From Lachnospiraceae bacterium (GTDB taxonomy: Bacteria; Bacillota; Clostridia; Lachnospirales; Lachnospiraceae), in assembly GCA_022845895.1 (NCBI GenBank), contig AP025573.1, positions 236,001 to 300,000 of the forward strand: a stretch of DNA of 64,000 bases. The letters are read 5' to 3'. A program made the position numbers and the translations under genes. Of this stretch, positions 44,388 through 52,296 are shown in pieces. Position 1 is the stretch's first letter. Each line of letters begins with the position of its first letter. Under the pieces are notes generated by a model. It was not told where the DNA came from, did no database searches, and saw only the letters and a program-made list of their open reading frames with translations.

Positions 44388-44957
44388 GTGAGAGAAGAGA
44401 AATATAAGAAATTATATAAGACGATACTTCTGGAACACGAAAAGGTGTTTGAAAAGCAGGATTTGACTGAGCTGGGACAGTTCATGGAACATATAAGAAC
44501 AGCCCGTCGCATATTTGTGATGGGCGTTGGGAGAGAAGGCATTGCCGCGCGTGCATTTGCAATGCGGCTGATGCATCTTGGAAAAGAAGTGCATTGGATC
44601 TGGGATGACACGACGCCAGGCATGAGGGACAAAGATCTGTTCATCGCCGTCAACGGCTCGGGCAGAATAGGACATATTCACTATGTGACGGAACGGGCGA
44701 AAGAGAGCGGCGCGGCTGTTGCAGTCGTCACAGGCGGGCCGAAAGAGAAGACACCGGCTCTTGCAGACTGCGTACTGTTCGTACCGGCGTGCGTCTATAA
44801 TGGTACGGATGACAGGGCTGTGCCGTCCGTACAGCCGATGGGCAACTTGTTTGAACAGCATCTGTTCCTCTTGTTTGATATGATTATTATTCAACTGGAA
44901 GAAGAGATGCAGATTACGCATGCACAGATGGAGGCAAGGCACAGAAATATAGAGTAG
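44388..44957 (+). CDS. SIS-domain protein, 6-phospho-3-hexuloisomerase-like
   Basis: A 189-residue single SIS domain protein with the HxlB layout: RRIFVMGVGREGIAARAFAMRLMHLG, then IAVNGSGRIGHI and a late Glu-rich helix. HxlB converts 3-hexulose 6-phosphate to fructose 6-phosphate; here no hexulose phosphate synthase is present, so another phosphosugar may be the substrate. AGAGGG nine bases upstream favours GTG at 44388; the ATG at 44379 is in frame but touches that site. Last gene of the transporter operon. Confidence 0.75.
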   Translation: MREEKYKKLYKTILLEHEKVFEKQDLTELGQFMEHIRTARRIFVMGVGREGIAARAFAMRLMHLGKEVHWIWDDTTPGMRDKDLFIAVNGSGRIGHIHYVTERAKESGAAVAVVTGGPKEKTPALADCVLFVPACVYNGTDDRAVPSVQPMGNLFEQHLFLLFDMIIIQLEEEMQITHAQMEARHRNIE

Positions 44958-44976
44958 CATCCGGAAAACCGCAAAA

Positions 44977-45030
44977 GCAGCAGATACATGACAGAACGCC
45001 GTGTGGACAGCGCAAGCCTGTATCTGCTGC
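44977..45030. terminator. Long hairpin between convergent genes
   Basis: GCAGCAGATACA (44977-44988) and TGTATCTGCTGC (45019-45030) pair perfectly over 12 bp with a 30-base loop, followed by CTTTAT. It probably ends both the transporter operon and the convergent AraC gene. Confidence 0.6.
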
Positions 45031-45071
45031 CTTTATCTATAGGAGGGGCAGGCGGTGCTCCTGTCTGCGTC

Positions 45072-45923
45072 CTATTCCTTCCGTGTGACCGGGATCCATA
45101 CTTCAAACTTGGCGTTGTCCGGATCGGCATTTTGGTATACCTCGATATCAGGTGCGTCTCCATATTCATATCCGGAACCCGGCAGCCATTCGGTGACAAT
45201 CCTCTGCTCCAGCTCCTGGATGGAACGGTTGGTCCCCGAACCGGAGAAGATAGCCCATGTAGCAGCCGGAACATGGTATTCTTCCAGATTGCCGGTCAGC
45301 TCCTGGCTGCTTGATACTGCCAGATAGTATCTCCATTCTTCATCGTCATGGCAGGCGCTCACGCCTAACAGCCCCATAGGTTCGCGGTCCATCATCTGTG
45401 CCAGCGCCGCGATAGTGCCGTCCGCGGCTGCTTTCTGCCACATTCCCGGTACGACATGAAAGTTCTGTTCGATTTCCTTATGCAGAGGCTCCGATACTCC
45501 GATTATGCGGAAAGCTTCTTTTGATTCGATGCGGTAATTCATTTCTTCTACTCCTTTTATTGTGATTTGAAAACTTACAGGCGGAAACGACTTAAGAGGT
45601 GCCCCTTCCTTTTTTGCGGCGGAAGGCGTGATACCATGTACGTTCTGAAATGCCCGGTTGAAGGCAGTAGGAGAGGAATAGCCGTATTTTAATGCGATAT
45701 CCAGAATCTTTGCTCCGGTATCCTGAAGATCTGCAGCGGCAAGCGTCATCCGCCTGCGGCGGATGTATTCGGAAAGCGGGGTGCCTGCCATATAGGCGAA
45801 CATCCGCTGGAAATGATAGGTGGAGCAGCAGGCGATTCTGGCGGCCTGCGTATAATCTATCTCCTCCGTAATATTTTCTTCTATATAATTCACTGCCTTG
45901 TTAAGACGTTCTATCCAGTCCAT
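45072..45923 (-). CDS. AraC-family regulator with GyrI-like effector domain
   Basis: The 283-residue protein has an N-terminal AraC DNA-binding pair (ITEEIDYTQAARIACCSTYHFQRMF and KILDIALKYGYSSPTAFNRAFQNVHG) and a C-terminal GyrI-like/SOUL effector-binding domain (FRIIGVSEPL, WAIFSGSGTNRSIQELEQRI). Proteins of this plan (Rob, SoxS-like with BmrR-type sensor) respond to small hydrophobic compounds or are orphan regulators. It is monocistronic, with its promoter in the 240-bp region shared with gdpP. Confidence 0.85.
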   Translation of the reverse strand: MDWIERLNKAVNYIEENITEEIDYTQAARIACCSTYHFQRMFAYMAGTPLSEYIRRRRMTLAAADLQDTGAKILDIALKYGYSSPTAFNRAFQNVHGITPSAAKKEGAPLKSFPPVSFQITIKGVEEMNYRIESKEAFRIIGVSEPLHKEIEQNFHVVPGMWQKAAADGTIAALAQMMDREPMGLLGVSACHDDEEWRYYLAVSSSQELTGNLEEYHVPAATWAIFSGSGTNRSIQELEQRIVTEWLPGSGYEYGDAPDIEVYQNADPDNAKFEVWIPVTRKE

Positions 45924-46163
45924 TCGTACCTTCTCCTTTTCATATGCATTATTATAGTTGCTTTTATTTACAGATACCTCTCTTTTCGTGCACGATAAAG
46001 AGAGGATTTTTATCTAACGGAACGGTGCTATTATTATACAGTTTTACCGAAAAGATACAAGTCCTTTTCTTTCGCCGGGAAAGATGATATAATATTGACG
46101 TATATTGTGGCTTTGTTTATGAAAAGAATGTGACTGAGATCAGTCAGATTAGAGGATGGAGAT

Positions 46164-48218
46164 ATGAAGGAAAAGAAGAAAGTCCAACTGAAAGGCCAGC
46201 TGAGACTGTATATGCAGTGGCCGGCCATCATGGCGCTGTTCCTTGTGGCCGTGAACATATGGATATACAAGATCGACCGGCGTGCGGGGACATTGATGTT
46301 CATATTCCTGCTCATCTATATCGTAATGGTTGGCATATTGTACCTGTACAGCAAGTCCATCATCATGAAGGATCTGGTTGAATTTGCGGCCCAGTACGGC
46401 ATCGTGCAGAATACCCTTCTGCGGGAGCTGTCGGTTCCTTATGCGATTCTGCTGGAAGACGGCAAAGCGGTATGGATGAATGACAAGTTTGAGGAGATAT
46501 TTGGCAAAAGGCCGAAAGGGGAGGCTTATATCAGCAAGTATATTCCGGAGCTGAATAAGAATATATTTCCGAAAGAAGAGAACGAGTCAGTGGAGATGGA
46601 CGTCTACTATGAGAACCGGGAATATAAGGCGGAGCTCCGGCGTGTGTCGGTAGAAGGATTCAATGAGACAGAGCAGCTGATGGAACTTCCGGAAGAGCGG
46701 GAGTATTTTATCGCGGTCCATCTGAATGATGTGACGGAGCTGAACATATGTAAAAAGGAAAATGAAGAACAGCGTCTCGTTTCAGGGCTTATCTATATTG
46801 ACAACTATGATGAAGTGATCAACAGCGTGGAAGAAGTGCGCCAGTCGCTCCTGATGGCGCTCGTCGACCGTAAGATCAACCAGTACATCGCCAGAGTGGA
46901 CGGGATAGTCAAGAAGCTGGAAAATGACAAGTATTTTATCGCTATAAAGAAACAGTATTTCAAGAAGCTGGAGGAGGATAAGTTTTCTCTTCTGGAAGAT
47001 GTGAAGTCTGTCAATATCGGGAACGGGATTCCGGCCACCTTGAGCATCGGGCTCGGCCTGAGCAATTCCGCATATTCACAGAGCTATAACTATGCCCGTG
47101 TGGCCATAGACCTTGCGCTCGCGCGCGGCGGGGATCAGGCTGTAATCAAGGACTGCAGCGGCATCACCTACTATGGGGGCAAGCGGGAACAGACCTCGAA
47201 GAATACGAGGGTGAAGGCGAGGGTAAAGGCGGAAGCGCTTCGGGAATTCATCACGGTGAAAGAGCATATCCTTGTCATGGGGCATAAGCTTACGGACGTA
47301 GATTCTTTTGGTGCTGCCGTCGGCATATACAGAGCTGCTGCGGCACTTGAGAAGAAGGCCCACATCATTATCAATGAAGTCTCGGCATCGCTTCGCCCGC
47401 TGTATGAGGTGTATGCCAGTGACCCTGCTTATCCTGAGGACCTGTTCCTGAACTCGCAGCAGGCCATCGATATGGCGGACGGCGATACGATGGTCGTCGT
47501 CGTGGACACGAACAGGCCGCAGATGACAGAGTGCGAGGAACTGCTCCGCATGACGCGCACGATTGTCGTACTCGACCATCACAGGCAGAGCAGTGACAAT
47601 ATCGACAATGCGCTACTGTCCTATATAGAGCCGTATGCGTCATCAGCCTGCGAGATGGTTGCAGAGGTCCTGCAGTATATCGTGGACGACATCAAGATAC
47701 CGAACATTGAGGCGAGCAGCCTGTACGCAGGTATCATGATTGACACGAACAATTTCATGAACCGGACGGGCGTGCGTACATTTGAGGCGGCTGCCTTCCT
47801 GCGCCGCTGCGGCGCGGATATTACACTTGTCCGTAAGATGTTCCGGGACGATATGGACGCGTACCGTGCGAAGGCGGAGATTATCAGCAGCGCGGAAGTG
47901 TATGAGGAAAAGTTTGCCATAGCAAGGGGGGCGGGCCTTCCTATAGAGAGCCCGACCATCATAGGTGCGCAGGCAGCCAACGAGCTGCTTGACATCAGCC
48001 AGATCAAGGCATCCTTTGTGCTGACGGATTACAATGGGAAGATATATATCAGCGCCCGCTCTATCGATGAAGTCAATGTACAGATTATTATGGAACGGCT
48101 CGGCGGCGGCGGACATATGAATGCCGCGGGCGCGCAGCTGCTAGACCTGGACATCGACGGGGCGGTGGAGAAGCTGAAAGAAGTCATACGAGACATGGTA
48201 GAAGGAGGAGACATCTAA
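46164..48218 (+). CDS. gdpP: Cyclic-di-AMP phosphodiesterase GdpP
   Basis: A 684-residue membrane protein with the GdpP plan: two membrane segments (about 18-62), a PAS-like domain, a degenerate GGDEF region, and DHH/DHHA1 domains. Catalytic motifs are GHKLTDVD, VVVVDTN, VLDHHRQ and GGGGHMNAAG. It degrades c-di-AMP and so influences wall stress, potassium balance and beta-lactam tolerance. TATAAT at 46088-46093 is a likely -10. rplI starts two bases after its stop, the standard Firmicute order. Confidence 0.95.
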   Translation: MKEKKKVQLKGQLRLYMQWPAIMALFLVAVNIWIYKIDRRAGTLMFIFLLIYIVMVGILYLYSKSIIMKDLVEFAAQYGIVQNTLLRELSVPYAILLEDGKAVWMNDKFEEIFGKRPKGEAYISKYIPELNKNIFPKEENESVEMDVYYENREYKAELRRVSVEGFNETEQLMELPEEREYFIAVHLNDVTELNICKKENEEQRLVSGLIYIDNYDEVINSVEEVRQSLLMALVDRKINQYIARVDGIVKKLENDKYFIAIKKQYFKKLEEDKFSLLEDVKSVNIGNGIPATLSIGLGLSNSAYSQSYNYARVAIDLALARGGDQAVIKDCSGITYYGGKREQTSKNTRVKARVKAEALREFITVKEHILVMGHKLTDVDSFGAAVGIYRAAAALEKKAHIIINEVSASLRPLYEVYASDPAYPEDLFLNSQQAIDMADGDTMVVVVDTNRPQMTECEELLRMTRTIVVLDHHRQSSDNIDNALLSYIEPYASSACEMVAEVLQYIVDDIKIPNIEASSLYAGIMIDTNNFMNRTGVRTFEAAAFLRRCGADITLVRKMFRDDMDAYRAKAEIISSAEVYEEKFAIARGAGLPIESPTIIGAQAANELLDISQIKASFVLTDYNGKIYISARSIDEVNVQIIMERLGGGGHMNAAGAQLLDLDIDGAVEKLKEVIRDMVEGGDI

Positions 48219-48219
48219 G

Positions 48220-48669
48220 ATGAAGGTAATATTAAATGAAGACGTAAAATCACTCGGCAAGAAAGGGGATATCGTAGAGGTAAGCGACGGATATGCCAGG
48301 AACTTTATCCTTAAGAATAACAAAGGCGTCGAGGCCAACAGTAAGAATCTGAATGACCTGAAGCTTAAGAAAGCGAATGCGGATAAGGTGGCGCAGGAGC
48401 AGTACGAGGCGGCGAAGGAACTGGGAGCCAGAATAGAAGCGGGCAAGATAGAAGTGTCTATCAAGGTAGGGGAAGGCGGCAAGGCGTTCGGAGCCGTGTC
48501 CTCCAAAGAGATCTCGGCGGAGGTGAAGGGACAGATGGGCCTGGAGATAGATAAGAAGAAAGTGCAGCTTAAGGAGACGATCAAGACGCTTGGGACGCAC
48601 AATGTCCCGATCAAACTGCATCCGAAGGTGACAGCAGAACTGAAAGTCGTTGTTACGGAAGAAGTATAG
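48220..48669 (+). CDS. rplI: 50S ribosomal protein L9
   Basis: The 149-residue product is a full L9: MKVILNEDVKSLGKKGDIVEVSDGYARNF (first 20 or so residues diagnostic), a long helix and the C-terminal domain with GKAFGAVSSKEI. Its ribosome site AAGGAGGAGACATCT lies inside the end of gdpP. It is followed 12 bp later by dnaB. Confidence 0.97.
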   Translation: MKVILNEDVKSLGKKGDIVEVSDGYARNFILKNNKGVEANSKNLNDLKLKKANADKVAQEQYEAAKELGARIEAGKIEVSIKVGEGGKAFGAVSSKEISAEVKGQMGLEIDKKKVQLKETIKTLGTHNVPIKLHPKVTAELKVVVTEEV

Positions 48670-48681
48670 GAGGATTGCGGT

Positions 48682-50022
48682 ATGGAAGAGGCGCTCATTA
48701 AAAGAGTCATGCCCCATAGCGTGGAAGCGGAACAGTCTGTCGTAGGTGCCATGCTGATGGATAAGGACGCCATCTTGACGGCATCGGAGATTATCAGCGG
48801 GCAGGACTTCTATCAGTCTGCCTACGGAGTGATATTTGATTCCATGGTGGAACTCTTTAACGAGGGTAAGCCGGTGGACTTGATTACCCTTCAGGAGCGG
48901 CTGAAAGAGAAGGACGTGCCGGCGGAGATCGCAAGCCTTGAATTTGTCAAGGATCTGGTGACGGCTGTGCCCACATCCGCCAATGTCAAATATTATGCCG
49001 ACATCGTGTCCGACAAGGCTATGATGCGCAAGCTGATTAAGCTCAATGAAGAGATTGCCAACATATGCTATGCGGGAAAAGAGCCGCTCGAATCGGTACT
49101 TGAAACGACGGAGAAGTCAGTATTCGATCTGCTGCAGAGGCGGAATACCGGTGACTATGTCCCGATTAAGGATGTCGTGCTCAACGCGCTGGACCGCATT
49201 GAAAAAGCGTCTAAAAATAAGGGGACCGTGACAGGGATTCCGACAGGATTCGTGGATCTGGACTACAAGCTGTCCGGCCTTCAGCCGTCCGACCTGGTGC
49301 TCGTGGCGGCCAGGCCATCCATGGGTAAGACGGCATTTGTACTGAACATTGCCCAGTATATCGCGTTCAAAAAGGATAAGGGCGTGGCTATCTTCAGCCT
49401 GGAAATGTCCAAAGAACAGCTCGTGAACCGTCTGTTCTCCCTCGAATCCCAGGTGGATGCCCAGGCACTCAGAACAGGTAACATGAAGGATTCCGACTGG
49501 GAGAAGCTCATAGAAGGCGCCGGGATTATCGGCCAGTCCAACCTGATTATAGATGATACGCCCGGCATATCCGTGTCCGAGCTCCGGTCCAAATGCAGGA
49601 AGTACAAGCTGGAACACGGGCTGGATATCGTCATCATCGACTACCTGCAGCTCATGACCGGAAGCGTAGGCAAGAGCTCTGAGTCAAGACAGCAGGAGAT
49701 ATCGGAGATATCCCGCTCCCTGAAGGCGCTGGCGAGGGAGCTGAGCGTTCCCGTCATCGCGCTGTCACAGCTCAGCCGCGCGGTGGAGAGCAGGCCGGAT
49801 AAGAGGCCCATGCTTTCCGACCTTCGTGAATCCGGGGCGATAGAGCAGGATGCCGACGTGGTCATGTTCATATACAGGGATGAATATTATAATAAGGATT
49901 CAGAATTTAAAAGACAGGCAGAGATTATTATTGCAAAACAAAGAAACGGCCCTGTAGGGACCGTTCATCTGGCTTGGCTTGGCGAGTACACGAAATTTGC
50001 CAACCTAAGCAGGCAGGAATAA
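48682..50022 (+). CDS. dnaB: Replicative DNA helicase DnaB
   Basis: The 446-residue helicase has the N-terminal DnaB domain (PHSVEAEQSVVGAML) and the RecA-like domain with Walker A ARPSMGKTAF, Walker B IVIIDYLQLM and the arginine-finger region SDLRESGAIEQDADVVMF. It unwinds DNA at the fork. No intein or other insertion is seen. The last 18 bases overlap the end of a convergent gene. Confidence 0.97.
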   Translation: MEEALIKRVMPHSVEAEQSVVGAMLMDKDAILTASEIISGQDFYQSAYGVIFDSMVELFNEGKPVDLITLQERLKEKDVPAEIASLEFVKDLVTAVPTSANVKYYADIVSDKAMMRKLIKLNEEIANICYAGKEPLESVLETTEKSVFDLLQRRNTGDYVPIKDVVLNALDRIEKASKNKGTVTGIPTGFVDLDYKLSGLQPSDLVLVAARPSMGKTAFVLNIAQYIAFKKDKGVAIFSLEMSKEQLVNRLFSLESQVDAQALRTGNMKDSDWEKLIEGAGIIGQSNLIIDDTPGISVSELRSKCRKYKLEHGLDIVIIDYLQLMTGSVGKSSESRQQEISEISRSLKALARELSVPVIALSQLSRAVESRPDKRPMLSDLRESGAIEQDADVVMFIYRDEYYNKDSEFKRQAEIIIAKQRNGPVGTVHLAWLGEYTKFANLSRQE

Positions 50023-50361
50023 TTTTTTGAGCTTTTCCACTGGGCCGGTTCCCGCTGCAGCTTTCCGGTAAGATTGCTGCTGGCGGATGAGCTGGTCCAG
50101 TTTTTTGAACTGTTCTTCTTCCTGGCGCTCTTTTGCATCAAGCAGGAATGACATCTCTTTGCTGAACATGGAGAGAAGAACTTCATTGTTGTTTTCCAGC
50201 ATCCGCTTCATGTACAGCTGCTCCCGCGTACGGCGGATATCGGGTATCAGAGCCTTCAGATCTGAAAATGGCACCCCCTGCTCGTACAATTCTTTGATAC
50301 AGCCATACAGTTTTGCGTCATCTTTTGTCTCGCGTCGCAACTGTTCTAATGCGTTTCCCAT
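50005..50361 (-). CDS. Conserved-looking small helical protein of unknown function
   Basis: A 118-residue, highly charged, all-helical protein (ELYEQGVPFSDLKALIPDI, RREQL-like segments, then a Glu/Lys/Gln-rich coiled coil RQEEEQFKKLDQLIRQQQ). No family recognised. The start at 50361 has AAGGGGG eight bases upstream on the minus strand, which supports a real gene. Its stop lies inside the last codons of dnaB, a convergent 18-bp overlap. Confidence 0.6.
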   Translation of the reverse strand: MGNALEQLRRETKDDAKLYGCIKELYEQGVPFSDLKALIPDIRRTREQLYMKRMLENNNEVLLSMFSKEMSFLLDAKERQEEEQFKKLDQLIRQQQSYRKAAAGTGPVEKLKKLFLPA

Positions 50362-50475
50362 TTTTATACCCCCTTATGAATAAAGATTCTTTCATGGAGT
50401 TATCATAGCATACGAATGTGGTAAAACGAGTCAAAACACGTCGAGGACAAGCAAAAAATAAAAAAGGCATATTTA

Positions 50476-50525
50476 TTGCATTTTATGCAAAAATGGTGAA
50501 AAGCATTCTAAAAAAATGATATAAT
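50476..50525 (+). promoter_or_regulatory. Promoter with palindrome before the zinc-ribbon/FHA cluster
   Basis: TATAAT at 50520-50525 is a perfect -10 box; GTGAAA 18 bases before it is a weak -35. Upstream, TTGCAT-TTT-ATGCAA (50476-50490) is a perfect inverted repeat and may bind a regulator. Confidence 0.45.
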
Positions 50526-50572
50526 AAAAAACGAGAGCAATTGTTAAAATATGGAAGAGATGAGGGTAAGAT

Positions 50573-52258
50573 ATGTATTGCAGAAAGTGCGGTGCAGAAC
50601 ATGATGCAGGCAGCAGATTCTGCTGTAAGTGCGGCGCCCCGGTTCAGGGGATTCCGGAAGGAGCGGACGGAGGTTCTCATAAAAGAAACAGGAAGATTCT
50701 GTGCATCGTCCTGGCGTCCTGTGTCCTTGTGGCGGCTGCTGCAATAGCCGCGGCAGCGATATCAAAAAAGAGCAGTGAAAAAAGGTTCGGAGATAATGTG
50801 GCCAGGGCGGACAAATATATGGAAGAGCTGGACTATGACAAGGCCGAGGACAGCTATCTGAAAGCTATCAGCATCGATGAGAAGCAGGAAGAGCCATACT
50901 TGCAGCTGGCACGTATATATGAGAAGAAGAATGAGCCGGAAAAAGCCAGGGCGATTCTGGAAAAAGGCGTTAAAAACACTGGAAGCGGCACGATAAAGAA
51001 TAAGTATAACCTCTATACATATGTGGATGAGGTGCTCATCCCGGAGCTCGGGCAGTGCAGTCCGGGAACTTACACGACAGAATATAAAAAGTCCGGCCAA
51101 TACAGTGCATATGTAGAGAGCATACACAGTGAGAAAGGGGTCGTCACGTCAAGGATAATGGACTTCGATTCCGACGGGGAGGAAGAGCTGCTTGTTGCGG
51201 TCATGGACAACACGGCAGAGGATGAACTGTTCCATACGCAGAGAAATAAAATAGTTCTGCAGATGTATGAAAGTTCAGGTGGAAAAGTTGTCAAGAATGC
51301 GGAGTGGGGCATTTCGTCACATGTTCTCGGAACGATTGACTTTGAAGAGGATATGCTGTTTTTGAAGGAGCAGGGAGAAACCGTCTACATATGCGGGAGC
51401 TTTTCAAGCCTGGCATATACGCTGGCTGACGGCTGGGGATTTGAATCGTTCGTGCTGACATATGACGGGGGATTTCAGAAGTATACAGGAACAGACGGAG
51501 AGACAGGTGGCTCGTCCTTTGAATTCTACGAGAGCGAATCTTATATAATGGCAGACAGGCTCGAACGTATCGGTCTTACCAGATCTGCATCTGACATCCG
51601 GGATACATGGATGATGAAGCTGTCCATGGAAGACGAGAAGGACGATCTTCTGTTTACGATTGCCGGAAAGCGTCAGCAAGATAATTTCCCGTCCCATTAC
51701 GGAGATATCAACCCGGAGGAGCTTGGAAAAATAGATTTGGAATTTGCTGTCTGGCAGCAGGGTGAATACAAGAAGCAGGAGAGCCAGAGCACAGACGTCT
51801 CAGGAAGTGATACGAATTCCGGCGTGGATTACAGAGCGGTCTATGCACCCATTGTCGAACAGGCGCTGGAGGACTACGGGAAATATAACACATACGCCCT
51901 CTGGGACATAGACAGAGACGGGATACAGGAACTGTTCATCCTCTGCGGCCACTCAGAAGCCGACTACATGTATGAAGTATACACGGTATCGGATGGAAAC
52001 GCGGCCTATATGGGAGAATTCAGCGGCTCCCACACTGCCCTTTATGGCCCGGAGGAAGATGGAGAGCCATATATTACAGCGGCCCAGTGCCACATGGACT
52101 GGGAGACGATATACCATGTATCCATGGCAGATGGAAAGATAACAAGCGAACAGATATCACAGCGGGAAGTGCCGGGAGGTGCAGATTACTATACGAATCC
52201 GAACGAGCTGCCATATGCGGACGTGTCGGACCTGTCGCTGCTTGACGAGGCGGAGTAA
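50573..52258 (+). CDS. Zinc-ribbon, membrane-anchored TPR protein with Asp-rich repeats
   Basis: The 561-residue protein starts with a zinc ribbon (C3, C6, C17, C20), followed by a linker, one membrane segment (41-63) and a pair of TPR-like helices (KADKYMEELDYDKAEDSYL type, 80-135). The large outside part holds two DFDSDGEEELLV / DIDRDGIQELFI motifs, like calcium-binding FG-GAP or EF-hand-type loops. The zinc ribbon should be inside the cell and the repeats outside. It heads the putative signalling cluster, and residues 75-135 are clearly paralogous to those of the protein encoded at 58269. Function unknown; a sensor or scaffold is inferred. Confidence 0.75.
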   Translation: MYCRKCGAEHDAGSRFCCKCGAPVQGIPEGADGGSHKRNRKILCIVLASCVLVAAAAIAAAAISKKSSEKRFGDNVARADKYMEELDYDKAEDSYLKAISIDEKQEEPYLQLARIYEKKNEPEKARAILEKGVKNTGSGTIKNKYNLYTYVDEVLIPELGQCSPGTYTTEYKKSGQYSAYVESIHSEKGVVTSRIMDFDSDGEEELLVAVMDNTAEDELFHTQRNKIVLQMYESSGGKVVKNAEWGISSHVLGTIDFEEDMLFLKEQGETVYICGSFSSLAYTLADGWGFESFVLTYDGGFQKYTGTDGETGGSSFEFYESESYIMADRLERIGLTRSASDIRDTWMMKLSMEDEKDDLLFTIAGKRQQDNFPSHYGDINPEELGKIDLEFAVWQQGEYKKQESQSTDVSGSDTNSGVDYRAVYAPIVEQALEDYGKYNTYALWDIDRDGIQELFILCGHSEADYMYEVYTVSDGNAAYMGEFSGSHTALYGPEEDGEPYITAAQCHMDWETIYHVSMADGKITSEQISQREVPGGADYYTNPNELPYADVSDLSLLDEAE

Positions 52259-52296
52259 GTGGGAATACAGAGGAAAGAGAGCGTACATAAGATAGT

